Shown piece after piece: positions 50,700 to 63,364 of a stretch of DNA of 64,000 bases; position 1 is the first letter of the stretch; the number at the start of each line of letters is the position of its first letter. The notes beneath the pieces were generated by a model. That model was not told the origin of the DNA and searched no databases. It was given only the letters and a program-made list of their open reading frames with translations. The translations under genes and the position numbers were made by a program. The DNA comes from Owenia fusiformis (lineage: Eukaryota > Annelida > Polychaeta > Sabellida > Oweniidae): NCBI GenBank assembly GCA_903813345.2, contig CAIIXF020000003.1, positions 33,903,000 through 33,966,999 of the forward strand, read 5' to 3'.

Positions 50700-53200
50700 G
50701 CCTCACTGTTTGCCATTAATTATGTTGTGTCATTGACCCTTGTATTGCCAGGTTCATTTAATGATTGAGCCATATCCACAGGGATTTTACCAAAAGGGTG
50801 CTGAATCCTAATTTTACCAGTTTTCTTCAAATATCTAAATATTTCACCTTTTTGGCTGGCAGTATGGCATGTAATTTTCAGCTTTACAGCATGCTCACTG
50901 TAACTGGAGTTTTTAACACTTTACTTTACAGGTACAAATTTATAAGGAATTCTGAAGCCTGAGATTTGGCATTTTCACCTACTGCATTGCTATTTTCACA
51001 ATGCCACTTTACATGTCTGTGTTGATTTTTAGTGATAACACTGACTAGTTAATCAAGACAGTTTTCTCATCTCCCTCACACTGTCTTCTGTAAAACCAAA
51101 TGATAACAGCCCCCACCCCTAACCAATCGATATCCATATTGAAGATGGGTAATGCATCTGTTTGTTTGTTTGTTTGTTTGTGGATGTTATACTCTGTCAC
51201 GATATAATGGAATAACTCACTTTAACGAATACTCCTTATTGCTATATATGTATTTTAGTTTCTAAGTTGACAAAACCAGAATATTCCTCTTAGAATATTA
51301 TTGATGAAATCTACAGTTATACTTTTTTTCTATTATTTTTTTTTATCTTAATAGAATATCTATTCCAACATTAAGTGGCATAATAACTGATGCTCAATAT
51401 GTTGTATGTAAATAATATTACTTTCTATATGCTCACCTTACACTCATTATACTTGTACTTTATGCAGTTACAGTACAGTACATGCATGGGCATAATCAGG
51501 GGGAGGGTGCAATGGGTGCGATTTCCAGGGGGTGAACCCCCAATGTTCCCCATATTCCCCATATTTCCTACTTTGCTGGCAGTGATGCAAACCTCAAAAA
51601 TCGCACCCCAGCCCTTGACAATTGCTGCCTATGCCCCTGACATGTACATATTTATTATGACATATGTGGTATCATTTACCCTTTAATAGTAGTTTGATTT
51701 CATGCCATCTTACACCTCTATATTCGGGGATGGAATTTTGCAATCAGGGGCCTTGCCAATATCAGATGTATACATAAAGATTACAGACATTGAGAGATGT
51801 CACTGTCAGCAAACAGCCGATGTAGTTTTCAAATATTATTTATGTGGCACATATTGGTATTATTTATTGTGAATACTGTAGAAAGATGGCGCTACTGTTG
51901 ATAATGCTACTAGTTTGTATTAAAATGCCATTGAAGGGAAATTATTGAAGGGAGCTTGTTGTACTTCATATAGATGTCAGTTCATCATGTGAGATCATCC
52001 CCCTCTTGAAAACTTTGGTTGTTTTGTAATTAGGCTAGGCATCAAAGTAAAAAAATAATGCCATCCTTCTAAGTTCAAACAACCATCAACTAGAAAGGAT
52101 GCATACTTTAGATATTTCCCTAGGACAATAGATAATAAATGGATCACTCAACCTGGTGACATCTTAGACTGTGACAGTCTAAGTAGTTTCAAATCATCGT
52201 ACTATGCCTATGTCTACAATCAAATAGGTGTGTTTTTAATATACAGTAAAACCTGTGTATAGTGAACATTTTTCTGCCGAGAAAAAATGTTCACTGATGG
52301 TAGCTGTTCACTACAGCAAGGATCTGATTTCGTGGCATTTTGCCGTATTATATAAAGAGACCAGTTATTAAACAAGGCAAAAATAGAGGAGGGAATAATC
52401 AATTTAATTTGTATTTCCTAGTACCTACCCATTATAACCCATGACACTCTTGTGATAAGTTTTTGTTTTGTTGTAGTGTTATATAAACTGACTTATTTAG
52501 ACTGACTGTCATCTGAATGGTTCATCCTTTATCGTGAAATTTTAATCACTTTGTAATTCTTTATAATCTCATTTAGATGATTCTTTAAATAGAGGAATCC
52601 TTGACACATTTGAGTCAGTTAAAGGACGCAATTGAATTTATTTAAAGGACATGATAGAGTCAATTAAGGGTGGTCATTTTGATTTTAATGCATCTGTTAT
52701 TTAAATTGATTGGGATGAGAAAAAGATTGACGGTAAGTTGGGACTTAGAGATAGAGGTAATAACATGAGTAATAGTTAACCAGATTATCTTCAAAAGCAA
52801 TTGATGCTAGACAAACATCCTGTCTTACAAAACCAAAGCTTATTAAAAAGGTAGTTTAGAAAATACATCACCAAGAAAATGCATTTTCTAAAATTTTGGG
52901 GCTCCCAGAGGGTAAATTTAAATTATGAATTTTACTTTTAGATTTTTATGAAACAAATTGCCTACATCATTTTGTATGTTGTAATATTATACATTAATTA
53001 ATAAGAGGTACTAAAGTATTACTACTACACATTTAATTTTTAAATGTTATTATCGAATTCAAATATAAATCAACTATTTTAACTGAGCCAAGTATTGGAT
53101 GATTGGAGGCAGTATTGATCAAATTTGCAAAGGGTTAATTTTATTCTCACCTGTCTCAACAAAACAGGAATATCCCAGAATTCATACAGTCATACTTCTC
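50700..53200. other. Intronic sequence with minor repeats
   Basis: No exon was recognised. It contains a (TTTG)n run at about 51163-51182, a MITE at 51485-51639, and at about 52239-52330 a solitary left end of the cagtaaaacctg element family with a small hairpin. Confidence 0.5.
51485..51639. mobile_element. 155-bp MITE with 5-bp target duplication
   Basis: It begins catgggcataatcaggg and ends gcctatgcccctg, inverted copies. ACATG is duplicated at 51480-51484 and 51640-51644. It is non-coding. Confidence 0.65.
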
Positions 53201-53320
53201 TTATGTAAACTATATCATTGATTGGCCAAGGGTTCATCTATAATCCTGGGAAGTGACCTCTTCTGGACGAAAAGCGTGGGAACATCTGATATGACCAGTT
53301 CCCATAACAGTGTGTCACCT

Positions 53321-53390
53321 CACTGTATGTACAGTGATCGCCTACTATTAAAAGTGCGTGATCAAAGACTCGACAAGATGCGCAAAATTC
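53321..53390. repeat. 70-bp segment with an inverted copy at 60209-60278
   Basis: The two 70-bp segments are inverted copies with a single mismatch. One end holds the near or perfect palindrome cactgtatatacagtg. They flank the palindromic element but lie outside its arms and off its axis. Confidence 0.9.
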
Positions 53391-53800
53391 GAAATGTCGG
53401 AGGAAAGGTATGTTTGTTTCTCTTTTCTTTACCACCTTTATGACATTTTACCTACAGATGGTATTCCATATGCTGTATAAGAGACTCAAGATTCATTTGG
53501 TAACAGGATTCGGTGATTGGTTCAACCGAAATACCTGAACTGAGTTAATAAATGAAGCAAAATCAAAAAAACCGCCGAATGAAAATGTATATTTCACCAA
53601 ATTTTCTGTTTTTAGATTACCAAAACCACAAAACCAACATGCTTATGGTTAATATACATAATACTTAACATTACATGCATATCAGACGTTCCAACTCCCC
53701 TTCAGTATCGAGTAAGAAGGATGTTATGAAAACAATTTATGATCAGCCAAGTGGGTGATTTTACCATGTGGATTCTAATGATATGTTCTTTGCATTTCAG

Positions 53801-54161
53801 AGTGGTTGGGTTTACATGATTTTACTGTCCTTCATTACGAACTCCTAAATTTCAAATCATTATAAACCACCTTGTAGAACATCATGAAGAAGAAGAGATG
53901 AAGATGAGAAAGATTACTGAAAATAGAGGCAAATCTAGAATGATAACAAGAATTCGAAATTTCTCTGGAATAATACCAAATGAAGTGAAATCAATTAATA
54001 AACACATACTTGTAGAAAGTGATGAATTCATGACAATTTCAGTGATTGACAATAATCGAATGAAATCATCCAGAATCTCTGATTCAACAACTGCTACAAA
54101 ATCAAATAAAATTACCAATGAAATTGCAATAGAACGAGAATATCAATTAGTAATGAAATGA
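53801..54161 (+). other. Alternative candidate 3' exons of the plus-strand gene
   Basis: Two acceptors fit the open phase left by exons A and B. The first (ttctttgcatttcag) gives an exon at 53801-53865 encoding EWLGLHDFTVLHYELLNFKS and a stop. The second (ccaccttgtag) gives 53878-54161, with EEEEMKMRKITENRGKSR and a stop at 54161. A further segment, 53333-53407, ends in a good donor (GGAAAG then gtatgt) and would read into the 53801 exon as GGKSGWVYMILLSFITN, a membrane-like stretch, then stop. I cannot decide between them, and coding may continue elsewhere. Confidence 0.3.
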
Positions 54162-56300
54162 CAATAAATGATTCTGAAATTACAATAGACTCTCATTCTC
54201 CAATAGTGTCCACCAGTTAATCTGAGATGATACCCCTCTGAGCAAAGCCTAAACTGGAACTTTTACTCGGTCCCATCGATCCACATAACTCTGTCATTAG
54301 AGATAATAGCATGGTATTTATTTCACATTTTGTAGAGTTTCTCTAAAAACGCTCACTAATCGTTTATTTTGCATTCGATTACATACAATTCTAAAATTCT
54401 CAAGCTAATCACTTATAGACCTTAGTTGACTGAATATTGAATACCTAAGAGGAGTTTTCCCTTATACCTGTCATTTATATATGACCCAAGTTAGCCACCT
54501 CGTGGTGAAACTGGGAACTGACTACTGGCATCTACTGAAGGTTATTACGTCATTACATTACTTATTGATACCTTGCTGCAAAAGAATGATTTAACTCCCC
54601 AATGAAATAGATAATGTACAATTCAGATTTTATATTTTATTACAATTACAATTACATTACAATTCGACAATCATCTTGGATGCCAAGGTGTATAGTTCTC
54701 ATACTTTGGGATCAGAGGCGTAAAATAAATGGACTAAAATGGAACTTAAAAAACAGTTCCACTTGTAATAGTGGGCTGTATAGCAAGGTTGGTCGGGGTC
54801 GGGAGCTGGGGATAATTTTATTGCTTAAATATAACCATATCATCATCCTACATTAGAATCCACTCAGTCTAACATCAATTTCTGGTGCGAAAGTTGTCAT
54901 TTTTGAGTTTTACCCCCATTGACGACAAATTCTTGGGGGTACTATGACAAATGCTTATAACTAAAGAAGTATTTATTTGATCATCTTCATTTTTGGCATG
55001 GGTAATGAACAGGTATGTAAAAGTAAAATTTGAAAAATTCATACAAATCGGGTGATGAATCCATTCTAAAGATAATAATTCAGGTATTTGCAAGGGTCAA
55101 TTTCAACATTTTCTGAATGTCGCCATGAAGTAAAAATGACATTATGACCCAATGACATATTTATTGAATGTTTTTAGGCTTTAGAAAATAATTTGACTAT
55201 ATAAGCTAAAATAATAACATGAGAATTGTACCATATTGATAATTCTTCATCGCCATCCAGGCACAAATAAACTCCCCCCTCCCCCATTTTCGAATATAAA
55301 GGTCTGTACCTGAAACTTCCTCAAATAGCTATATTTCAGAAACTATTACAGCCTACATTCCAAAATTTCTCATGGTGATTATACACATCATACTCTGCAT
55401 AATAGACATATAATTGCGATTTATCCATTCTATATCTAATAATTAAGGTATTTTCAAGGTTCAATTTCAGCATTTTCGGAATGTCGCCATGAAGTAAAAA
55501 TTACATGACCCAATGACATATTTATTAAATGTTTTTAGGCTTTAGAAAATAATTTGACTATATAAGCTAAGATAATAACATAAGAATTGTACAATATTGA
55601 TAATTCTTCATCGCCATCCAGGGATAAATACCCCCCCCCCCCCCATTTGCGAAAAGAAAGGTTTTTACCTGAAACTTTCTCAAATAGCTATATTTCAGAA
55701 ACTATTACAGCTTCCATTCCAATATTTCTCATGTTGATTATACACATCAAAATCTGCATATTATACATATAATTGAAGTCTTAACACTTTTTGAGGGTGT
55801 AGCTAAGAATAATAGTATATTTATTAGACATCTTAGAAATCAAAATACTAGTATATGTTTCAGAAGGTTGTCACAACACTACAAGAGAGATATTTTGGAT
55901 TGTCATCATTTTTGAGAATATTACAAAAACATATTTATATTATGCAATAATCACCTATTTTCATTTGACATAATTGAAATATATTATCCATCTAGTTTAA
56001 ATGATTTCAGTATATGCATTTAATCCTGATATGCACTTAGGTTTGATATTCATGAAGGAATCGTTTCTTTCTTGTTTGTAATTTAGTTTCTAAGCATGAC
56101 TATAAGCATTAAATCTGTATGCTTTAGGATATACATAATCAATACCGATGACTAAACATTCAATTGACAACATTCAGTCAATATGCTTGACAACATTCAA
56201 CAATGATTAATATGTTCGACCAATATGTTTTTGAATAACTTCACCAATACACTTTGCTTGAGTATTCACTTCAACATTTGCTTCAAGTAGATGAACATTG

Positions 56301-56984
56301 TTAGTTATCAACATCACCTGAAAATATTTTATCTATGAAATCGTTGACTTCATTATCTGTCATATCATCATCAATTTCGTCATCTGATTCTTCGTTATAA
56401 ATGTCTACCAACTCTTGTGGAAGAATGGCATATGGATTTTCAAGTTCGCCATTTTCTAGGATCCATCCATTTTCTGCTGGAACAAGGGATGACCTGCATG
56501 GAGGAAGGAGACTGATGTCTATCCCATCATAGTTGTTGATAAAGGCTTGAGGTTGAAATCTGTTCGCAAAATTTATGTATCGTACATGATTGATATTTGT
56601 TTTTTCTTTTCCTCGTACATGATGCACACAAATCTTTCGAGTTCTTGAAGATGCCTTTGGTCAAGAACTGTAGATTTTCCAAGTTCCTGAAAGATTCCAT
56701 GCATGACCTCCCTCTTGATCAGGTGTTTCAGAGGGTCTATTTTTCCCTTTCTCATGAAGGCACTGGTCGTATCACACCCTGTAAAACAGTGGATACCGAT
56801 CAGGGTGGCTGTGATTGGATCACCCAAACCTGCTACATCTGTCTTCACATCAATGAGGCGCCTCTTGTTTGAAACTCCAGTGTCAAACAGTACTTTGAGA
56901 AGTAGATGTTTGATGTAATGTAGCAGGAGTATTGGTATATCTGTGTCTGGAGATCTAACAAGTATGGTCTTGGCTTCAGCCTCT
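56301..56984 (-). pseudogene. PIN/XPG-like ORF, left-arm partial copy
   Basis: Homologous sequence starts at EAEAKTILVRSPDTD (56984) and runs through VLFDTGVSNKRRLIDVKTD and HCFTGCDTTSAFMRKGKID. After a frameshift near 56600 it continues to a stop at 56301. Compared with the right arm it lacks 26 codons around the CKRCNYQAYIWKQ motif. Acidic Asp-x-Asp and GCDTTSA motifs recall the XPG-I/PIN nuclease core; that link is inferred. The family is abundant in marine invertebrate genomes and has no known function that I can state. Confidence 0.7.
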
Positions 56985-57014
56985 TGGCCTATTAAGGACC
57001 CGGAGAGAAGGTGT

Positions 57015-58093
57015 AGAGGTAAAATGCAGCCACTGCTAGTGAAAGGTCCCAAAACTAAAGTCCTAAAAAATTGGAAGAACTTCCTTTCAAATAGCAAAAA
57101 CAAAATTCAGCTTTTCCAACTTATCCTCGCAGAATTGAAGAAGGACAAATATGCAAAAAATTCAGAACACGCCAATTTACTTAGTCTGTCAGGAGAAGTG
57201 CTTCTTACTCACAAGTGATGTGTCACATGTTGATAGTGAGGAAGTCCTAGACCTAAGGTGCAACCATGATGAACCTGACACAAAAATCATTCTCCATGCT
57301 TTATGTGCATCAAGGCAGGTGGGGCTGAGGCCAAGACCATACTTGTCAGATCTCCAGACACAGATGTACCAATACTCCTGCTACATTACATCAAACACCT
57401 ACTTCTCAAAGTACTGTTTGACACTGGAGTTTCAAACAAGAGGCGCCTCATTGATGTGAAGACAGATGTAGCAGGTTTGGGTGATCCAATCACAGCCACC
57501 CTGATCGGTATCCACTGTTTTACAGGGTGTGATACCACCAGTGCCCTCATGAGAAAGGGAAAAATAAACCCTCTGAAACAGCTGATCAAGAGGGAGGACA
57601 TGCATGCAATCTTTCAAGAACTTGGAAAATCTATAGTTCTTGACCAAGGCATCTTCAAGAACTCGAAAGATTTGTGTGCATCATGTACGAGGAAAAGAAA
57701 AAAACAGACATCAATCATGTACGATACATACATTTTGCAAACAGAATTCAACCTCAAGCCTCTATCAACAACTATGATGGGATAGACACCAGTCTCCTTC
57801 CTCCATGCAGGTCATCCCTTGTTCAACATTGTAAAAGATGTAACTACCAAGCTTACATATGGAAGCAGTCTCACAAAGCCCAAATGGATATACCTTCTCC
57901 AGCAGAAAATGGATGGATCCTAGAAAATGGCGAACTTGATATACAATGGGCTGAAAATCCAAATGCCATTCTTCCATAAGAGTTGGTATATATTTATAAC
58001 GAAGAATCGGATGACAAAATTGATAATGATATGACAGATAAGGAAGTCAACAATTTCATAGATAAAATATGTTCAGGTGATGTTGATAACTAA
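57015..58093 (+). pseudogene. PIN/XPG-like ORF, right copy, frameshifted
   Basis: It reads from KNWKNFLSNSKNKIQLFQLI in the spacer, then PIYLVCQEKCFLLTS and DEPDTKIILHALCASRQ, then KTILVRSPDTDVPILLLHY, GIHCFTGCDTTSALMRKGK, LPPCRSSLVQHCKRCNYQAY and DIPSPAENGWILENGEL. At least three frame changes (about 57150-57170, 57300-57320, 57660-57690) and a stop near 57977 break it. The order of motifs matches a family of uncharacterised, highly repeated proteins in corals, molluscs and other animals. It is more complete than the left copy and keeps the Cys-x-x-Cys segment deleted there. Confidence 0.75.
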
Positions 58094-60208
58094 CAATGTT
58101 CAACTGCTTGAAGCAAATGTTGAATTGAATACTCAAGCAAAATGTATTGGTGAAGTTATTCAAAAACATATTGGTCGAACAAATTAATCATTATTGAATG
58201 TTGTCAAGCATATTGACTGAATGTTGTCAATTGAATGTTTAGTCATCGCTATTGATTATGTATATCCTAAAGCATACAGATTTAATGCTTATAGTTTTAT
58301 GCTTAGAAACTAAATTACAAACAAAAAAGAAATGATAACTTTATGGATATCAAACCTAAGTTCATCTCAGGATTAAATGCATATACTGATATCATTAAAA
58401 CTAGCAAGATAATATATTTCAATTATGTCAAATGAAAATAGGTGATTATTGCATAATATGAATATGTTTTTGTAATATTTTCAAAAATGATGACAATCCA
58501 AAATATCTCTCTTGTAGTGTTGTGACAACCTTCTAAAACATATATTTTGATTTCTAAGATGTCTAATAAATATACTATTGTTATTAGCTACACCCTCAAA
58601 AAAGTGTTAAGACTTCAATTATATGTATAATATGCAGATTTTGATGTGTATAATCAACATGAGAAATTTTGGAATGGAGGCTGTAATAGTTTCTGAAATA
58701 TAGCTATTTGAGAAAGTTTCAGGTAAAAACCTTTCTTTTCGCAAATGGGGGGGGGGGGGTATTTATCCCTGGATGGCGATGAAGAATTATCAATATTGTA
58801 CAATTCTTATGTTATTATCTTAGCTTATATAGTCAAATTATTTTTTAAAGCCTAAAAACATTTAATAATTATGTCATTGGGTCATGTAATTTTTACTTCA
58901 TGGCGACATTCCGTAAACACTGAAATTGAACCTTGAAAATACCTTAATTATTAGATATAGAGTGAATAAATCTCAACTATATGTCTATTATGCAGAGTAT
59001 GATGTGTATAATCACCATGAGGAATTTTGGAATGTATGCTGTAATAGTTTCTGAAATATAGCTATTTGTGGAAGTTTCAGGTACAGACCTTTATATTCGA
59101 AAATGGGGGAGGGGGGAGTTTATTTGTGCCTGGATGGCGATGAAGAATTATCAATATGGTACAATTCTCATGTTATTATTTTAGCTTATATAGTCAAATT
59201 ATTTTCTAAAGCCTAAAAACATTTAATAAATATGTCATTGGGTCATAATGTCATTTTTACTTCATGGCGACATTCAGAAAATGTTGAAATTGACCCTTGA
59301 AAATACCTGAATTATTATCTTTAGAATGGATTAATCACCCGATTTGTATGAATTTTTCAAATTTTACTTTTACATACCTGTTCATTACCCATGCCAAAAA
59401 TGAAAATGATCAAATAAATATTTCTTTAGTTATAAGCATTTGTCATAGTACCCCCAAGAATTTGTCGTCAAGGGGGGGTAAACTCAAAAATGACAACTTT
59501 CGCACCAGAAATTGATGTTAGACTGAGTGGATTCTAATGTAGGATGATGATATGGTTATATTTAAGTAATAAAATTATCCCCAGCTCCCGACCCCGACCA
59601 ACCTTGCTATACAGCCCACTATAAGGTGTTACGCTTCAAGAGGTGTTTCACTTAGCAGGTTCTAGAGGTTCAGTGTATATATCATTTAATGGTAATGTAT
59701 TCAAATCTAGGCAGACAAACAAAATGAACACACACACAGTGACCATTTAATTGACTGAATCAGTTTGGACATACATTTTGCGAGATCCCCATTTTCTTCT
59801 CTTGAAAAGCATATAGATATGGGTGTATGGTTTGCTGAAACTCACGCTATTGGCTGATCCATTCGTTTCTGTGTTAAAATATTTATTCCATGTTATTGAA
59901 GGGGAAACGTGAATTTCATCATGGTCAAATGGAAGTCCAAGACCCTACCTAAGTATAAAAAATTAAAGAGAGTAAAAATGTTCTATTGTTTTTGATATTT
60001 TCAAGCTTTTTAAATAAAATAACACATATTGTATCGCATTTATATCTTTAAATTGTAAAATCAATAACATATACGAAAAATGGTCAAACTAATATATATT
60101 TCTCAAAGCATATGGATGTTCTTGTGCCTACAAAACCTAATTGAATCACCAGTAGCCTGTAATATAAACACAAATAAATCTTTTAAAAGTAACCGTTACA
60201 AAATATTT

Positions 60209-60278
60209 GAATTTTGCGCATCTTGTCGAGTCTTTGATCACGCACTTTTAATAGTAGGCGATCACTGTATATACAGTG
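60209..60278. repeat. Inverted copy of the 53321-53390 segment
   Basis: One mismatch over 70 bp relative to the reverse complement of 53321-53390. Flanks on both sides are unrelated. It includes the perfect palindrome cactgtatatacagtg at 60263-60278. Confidence 0.9.
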
Positions 60279-60340
60279 CATCTGTCATTTCTCTGGAATG
60301 ATGTACACTTTCCTCCAAAAGATTGAAAACAATTGTAGTA

Positions 60341-60796
60341 CAGTAAAACCTGTATATCTGAACACTTGGCTAATCCGAACACCTCGCAATTTTAACATTT
60401 TTTGGTCCCGTTTTTTCTCCCATTGACTCAAATGTTTAAAAAACTTGAAATATGAACATCTCCCAATTTTGACAGTGAACAGTCATGTTTGAAAATTAAC
60501 CTATCTAATCTGAACACATAAAATATCACATGTTCCATAAATTGATCAAATATTTGAAAAAAACTTGAACGATCTCACTCATGGTGGGGCTTTCTAGGAT
60601 GACTAAATTCATTTGAATCAGATTTTTATGTCACTCTAATGCCAAAGCTAAGTAGTCAAAAGAACTATAATATTTATTGAGAATTTGTTTCTATTTCTTC
60701 AAAAACCCAAATCTTGCAAATGCAAAACCTCAAAATGTGAACACCTCCTAATCCGAACGCTCTGAGCTGGTCCCTTGGATTAGACAGATTTTACTG
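60341..60796. mobile_element. Pogo/Tigger-like MITE with TA target
   Basis: It starts cagtaaaacctgt and ends acagattttactg; TA lies at 60339-60340 and 60797-60798. Just inside the ends are 'taatccgaac'-type words on both sides. It is 456 bp with no transposase. Confidence 0.75.
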
Positions 60797-60819
60797 TAGG
60801 TACAATCCCCTCTAAAAGT

Positions 60820-61200
60820 TACTGAAATCACTGGCTGGGAATTGGTGTTCGCTTACACACAGGTGTTCAATAGAGTATACTCATATGTTCGCTGGGCACA
60901 GTATTTCACTAAAGAGATGTTCATTATGACAGTTTTACTGTACTGGGAATTGGTGTTCACTATACACAGGTATTCAATAGAGTAGACGCATGTTTTAACT
61001 GAGCACAGATCTTCACTAAAGAGGTGTTCATTAGGATATTTTTACTGTACTGAACTCACTGGGATGGAATCGGTGTTCACTATAATATACACAGGTGTTC
61101 AATAGAGTAGAGGCATGTCACTGGGCACAGATCTTCACTAAAGAGGTGTTCACTATGACAGTTTTACTGTACTGAAATCAATCACTGGGAATTCACTATA
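60820..61200. repeat. Tandem copies (about 115-120 bp) of a TIR-element fragment
   Basis: About three copies of ggtgttcactatacacaggt, then ttcaatagagtagacgcatg, then cagatcttcactaaagaggt, each ending in gttttactgtactg, which is the family terminus. Related fragments recur at about 61767-61835. Confidence 0.75.
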
Positions 61201-61501
61201 TACAAAATTGAAATCTGTGTATCATGCCACCCCTGCAAAATAATTGACTTGCCCACTTGGTCTCTTGGATCCACTTGCAAAATATATATAGTAGATGTGA
61301 ATATTTTCGAAACAAATGAGTGATATATACACATATTTTGTACCAAATGCGTGACATAAACGGCAATCGCAAATTTTCACTGTAGTTTTATGAGTATTCT
61401 TTACAAGTATGGATCGTGTAACTTCAATAGTATTACCGTAGGTTTGAAATGACGATGTTGAACTGATGTAAACGCCATTCCCACGATTTCAAATTTAACT
61501 C

Positions 61502-61575
61502 TGCGCATGCGCAGCACTGAGAAAGCATGTGCCCATGATTGTTCACGTGATCGAATCCTGCAATTTGATTGGAGA
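61502..61575. promoter_or_regulatory. Promoter-like cluster: NRF1 site, E-box, inverted CCAAT
   Basis: TGCGCATGCGCA (61502-61513) is a consensus NRF1 palindrome. A TTCACGTGAT E-box follows near 61544 and an ATTGG (inverted CCAAT) near 61568. A possible donor, GGCAG then gtaaat, lies near 61748. No coding exon of the served gene is seen, so it may lie outside the window. Confidence 0.4.
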
Positions 61576-61839
61576 TGAAAAAAGCACTTGGTGAAAAATG
61601 TGTATACCCTCTGGGAGCCACCAGCATGCATTTTCTTGGTGTTGTATTCTCTAAACTACCTATTAAAAATTATAATTAGTCACACCTGTTTCTACAGAAG
61701 AGGAGATCCAACATCTCAAATTGACCTTTTAATTATTATTTTTTGGCAGGTAAATAGGTTTTGCCGAATTAAAAACGTTCACTGTTGATAGGTGTTCACT
61801 AGAGAGATGTGTTCACTAACTCAGGTTTTACTGTAGATC

Positions 61840-63362
61840 TATGTTTTAATGTAAAAGGTCCCCAGTGTACAGCAACAAGTCTGCACTACTGGAAAAGAGG
61901 GATGATGTCAACGTGGTAGCCTGACGGGGGTACAGGGGCCAACCATGAAGGTTCCTTTTAATTTTAAAATGAGTTGTAAACCATAGATCTATTTTTAAAT
62001 GTTAAGGTTTTAAATTATATTCTATTCAAATTCCATCACTGTTAAATTATATATCTGCTTTATATGGGCTTATTAGCCTTTTGCAGATTATTGACATAGA
62101 CATAGACCAAACTAATTGAGACCTGTTGAGCCAATATTTGGAATGGGAAATTGTCTAGAACCTTGTCTACAGTAAATGATATGCAGCATATATTGTGCTG
62201 TAACTTAATTTGTGAGTGATGATATATGAGCATATTGTTATCATGGCCACTTGGGCAATTGAATTAATGCAAAGGTCTCATCATGGTCACATGGGATTAA
62301 GTGTACAGTGGCAAAGTGCCCTTTTAAGGAGGTAAAAAGTTGAGATGATCGCTAAGCGGCAAAGTTTCAGTTTTAATAGCAGGGTTTGTGAAGGCTTCTT
62401 AACCTCTTGAATCCCAGGCTCTAAAATTGGTTGAAACCAAAGAATTTTTTCATTTTTGCCACCTTTTAACATTTTACTACATACCTATACAACTTAAGAT
62501 GCTCAACTTAGTAAAATTAGATGACAGAGACACGTTTTAAAACGATTTTTGTGTAAATTGGATGAAAATTGTTCAAATAAGAGCATTTTTTGTGAAAAAT
62601 TTTGTGACGGATTTTCTCGTCCCTCTGGGTTTAGTCAAACACATTAACTTTAAGAAAGTGCTGGGTTGAGGATAAGTTTCAAAGCAGTTGTCACAATTTT
62701 ATAATATTTTTTGCTCTCACGTGCTCTCCATGTCATGTGTATTTTCTAAAAGGTTCAACGGTCAGACATTTTCTGTTTAACAGCCCCACCCTATTTTCTG
62801 TTTAACAGCCCCACCCTATTTTCTGTTTAACAGTCCCACCCTATTTTCTGTTTAACATGCCCCACCCTATTTTCTGCTTAACATGCCCCACCCTACTGGT
62901 GCCCATCATACCCCATGTCATAAATTAATTCAAACCTTAAATGGTGCTTTTGATTGTTTTCAATGAATAAACAAGAAGAGAGAAACACTTTAGATAATGT
63001 TTCAATGTGGGTCAGTACTCGTCAACAGTGATGTCAGAGTGAACGACCATATACTGAAAATCATCCTTCTGGCAAGGTCTGGTTGGCTATGTGAGTTCAG
63101 AGGTTTATAAAATGTCAACAGACCTATGTTTTAAGAAACAATATGTCAATTAAATATGAAGAGTAGGAGGAAGTTATACTTATCAATGAATGTGTACAAG
63201 AATTTATGACCCTTTACTAATGATAATATAGCATTTAATAAGGAGTTATAAAATCAATGAATTATCTAGCTTTAAAGCTAAAAATGTCATGATTTTTGTC
63301 ACATTTAACGCCATAAAACATGTTGCTATAATCTGGGGCATTTCCTATAGTTCATTCTCTAA
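61840..63362. other. Unannotated sequence
   Basis: No exon was recognised. It contains only the 25-bp repeat at about 62771-62895; otherwise it is AT-rich unique-looking sequence. Confidence 0.5.
62771..62895. repeat. 25-bp tandem repeat, about five copies
   Basis: ttctgtttaacagccccaccc-type units start near 62771, 62796, 62821, 62846 and 62872. Early units are nearly identical and later ones carry a 1-2 bp insertion. Confidence 0.9.
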
Positions 63363-63364
63363 TA

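Larger units (their letters stand above)
54769..59621. mobile_element. 4.85-kb palindromic (foldback) element
   Basis: The left arm, 54769-56984, is the reverse complement of the right arm, 57323-59621, with small differences and a 338-bp unique spacer. The termini read tagtgggctgtatagcaagg. TAA is present just outside both ends (54766-54768 and 59622-59624). Each arm contains a direct repeat of about 364 bp (near 55115 and 55478 on the left). Both arms carry the 3' part of the same PIN-like ORF. The spacer encodes more N-terminal sequence of the right-hand copy. Confidence 0.9.

Noticed and set aside
53882-54118. 78-codon hydrophobic minus-strand frame
   Set aside because: It is the antisense of a Lys/Glu/Ile-rich plus-strand stretch and has no supporting splice or start signal.
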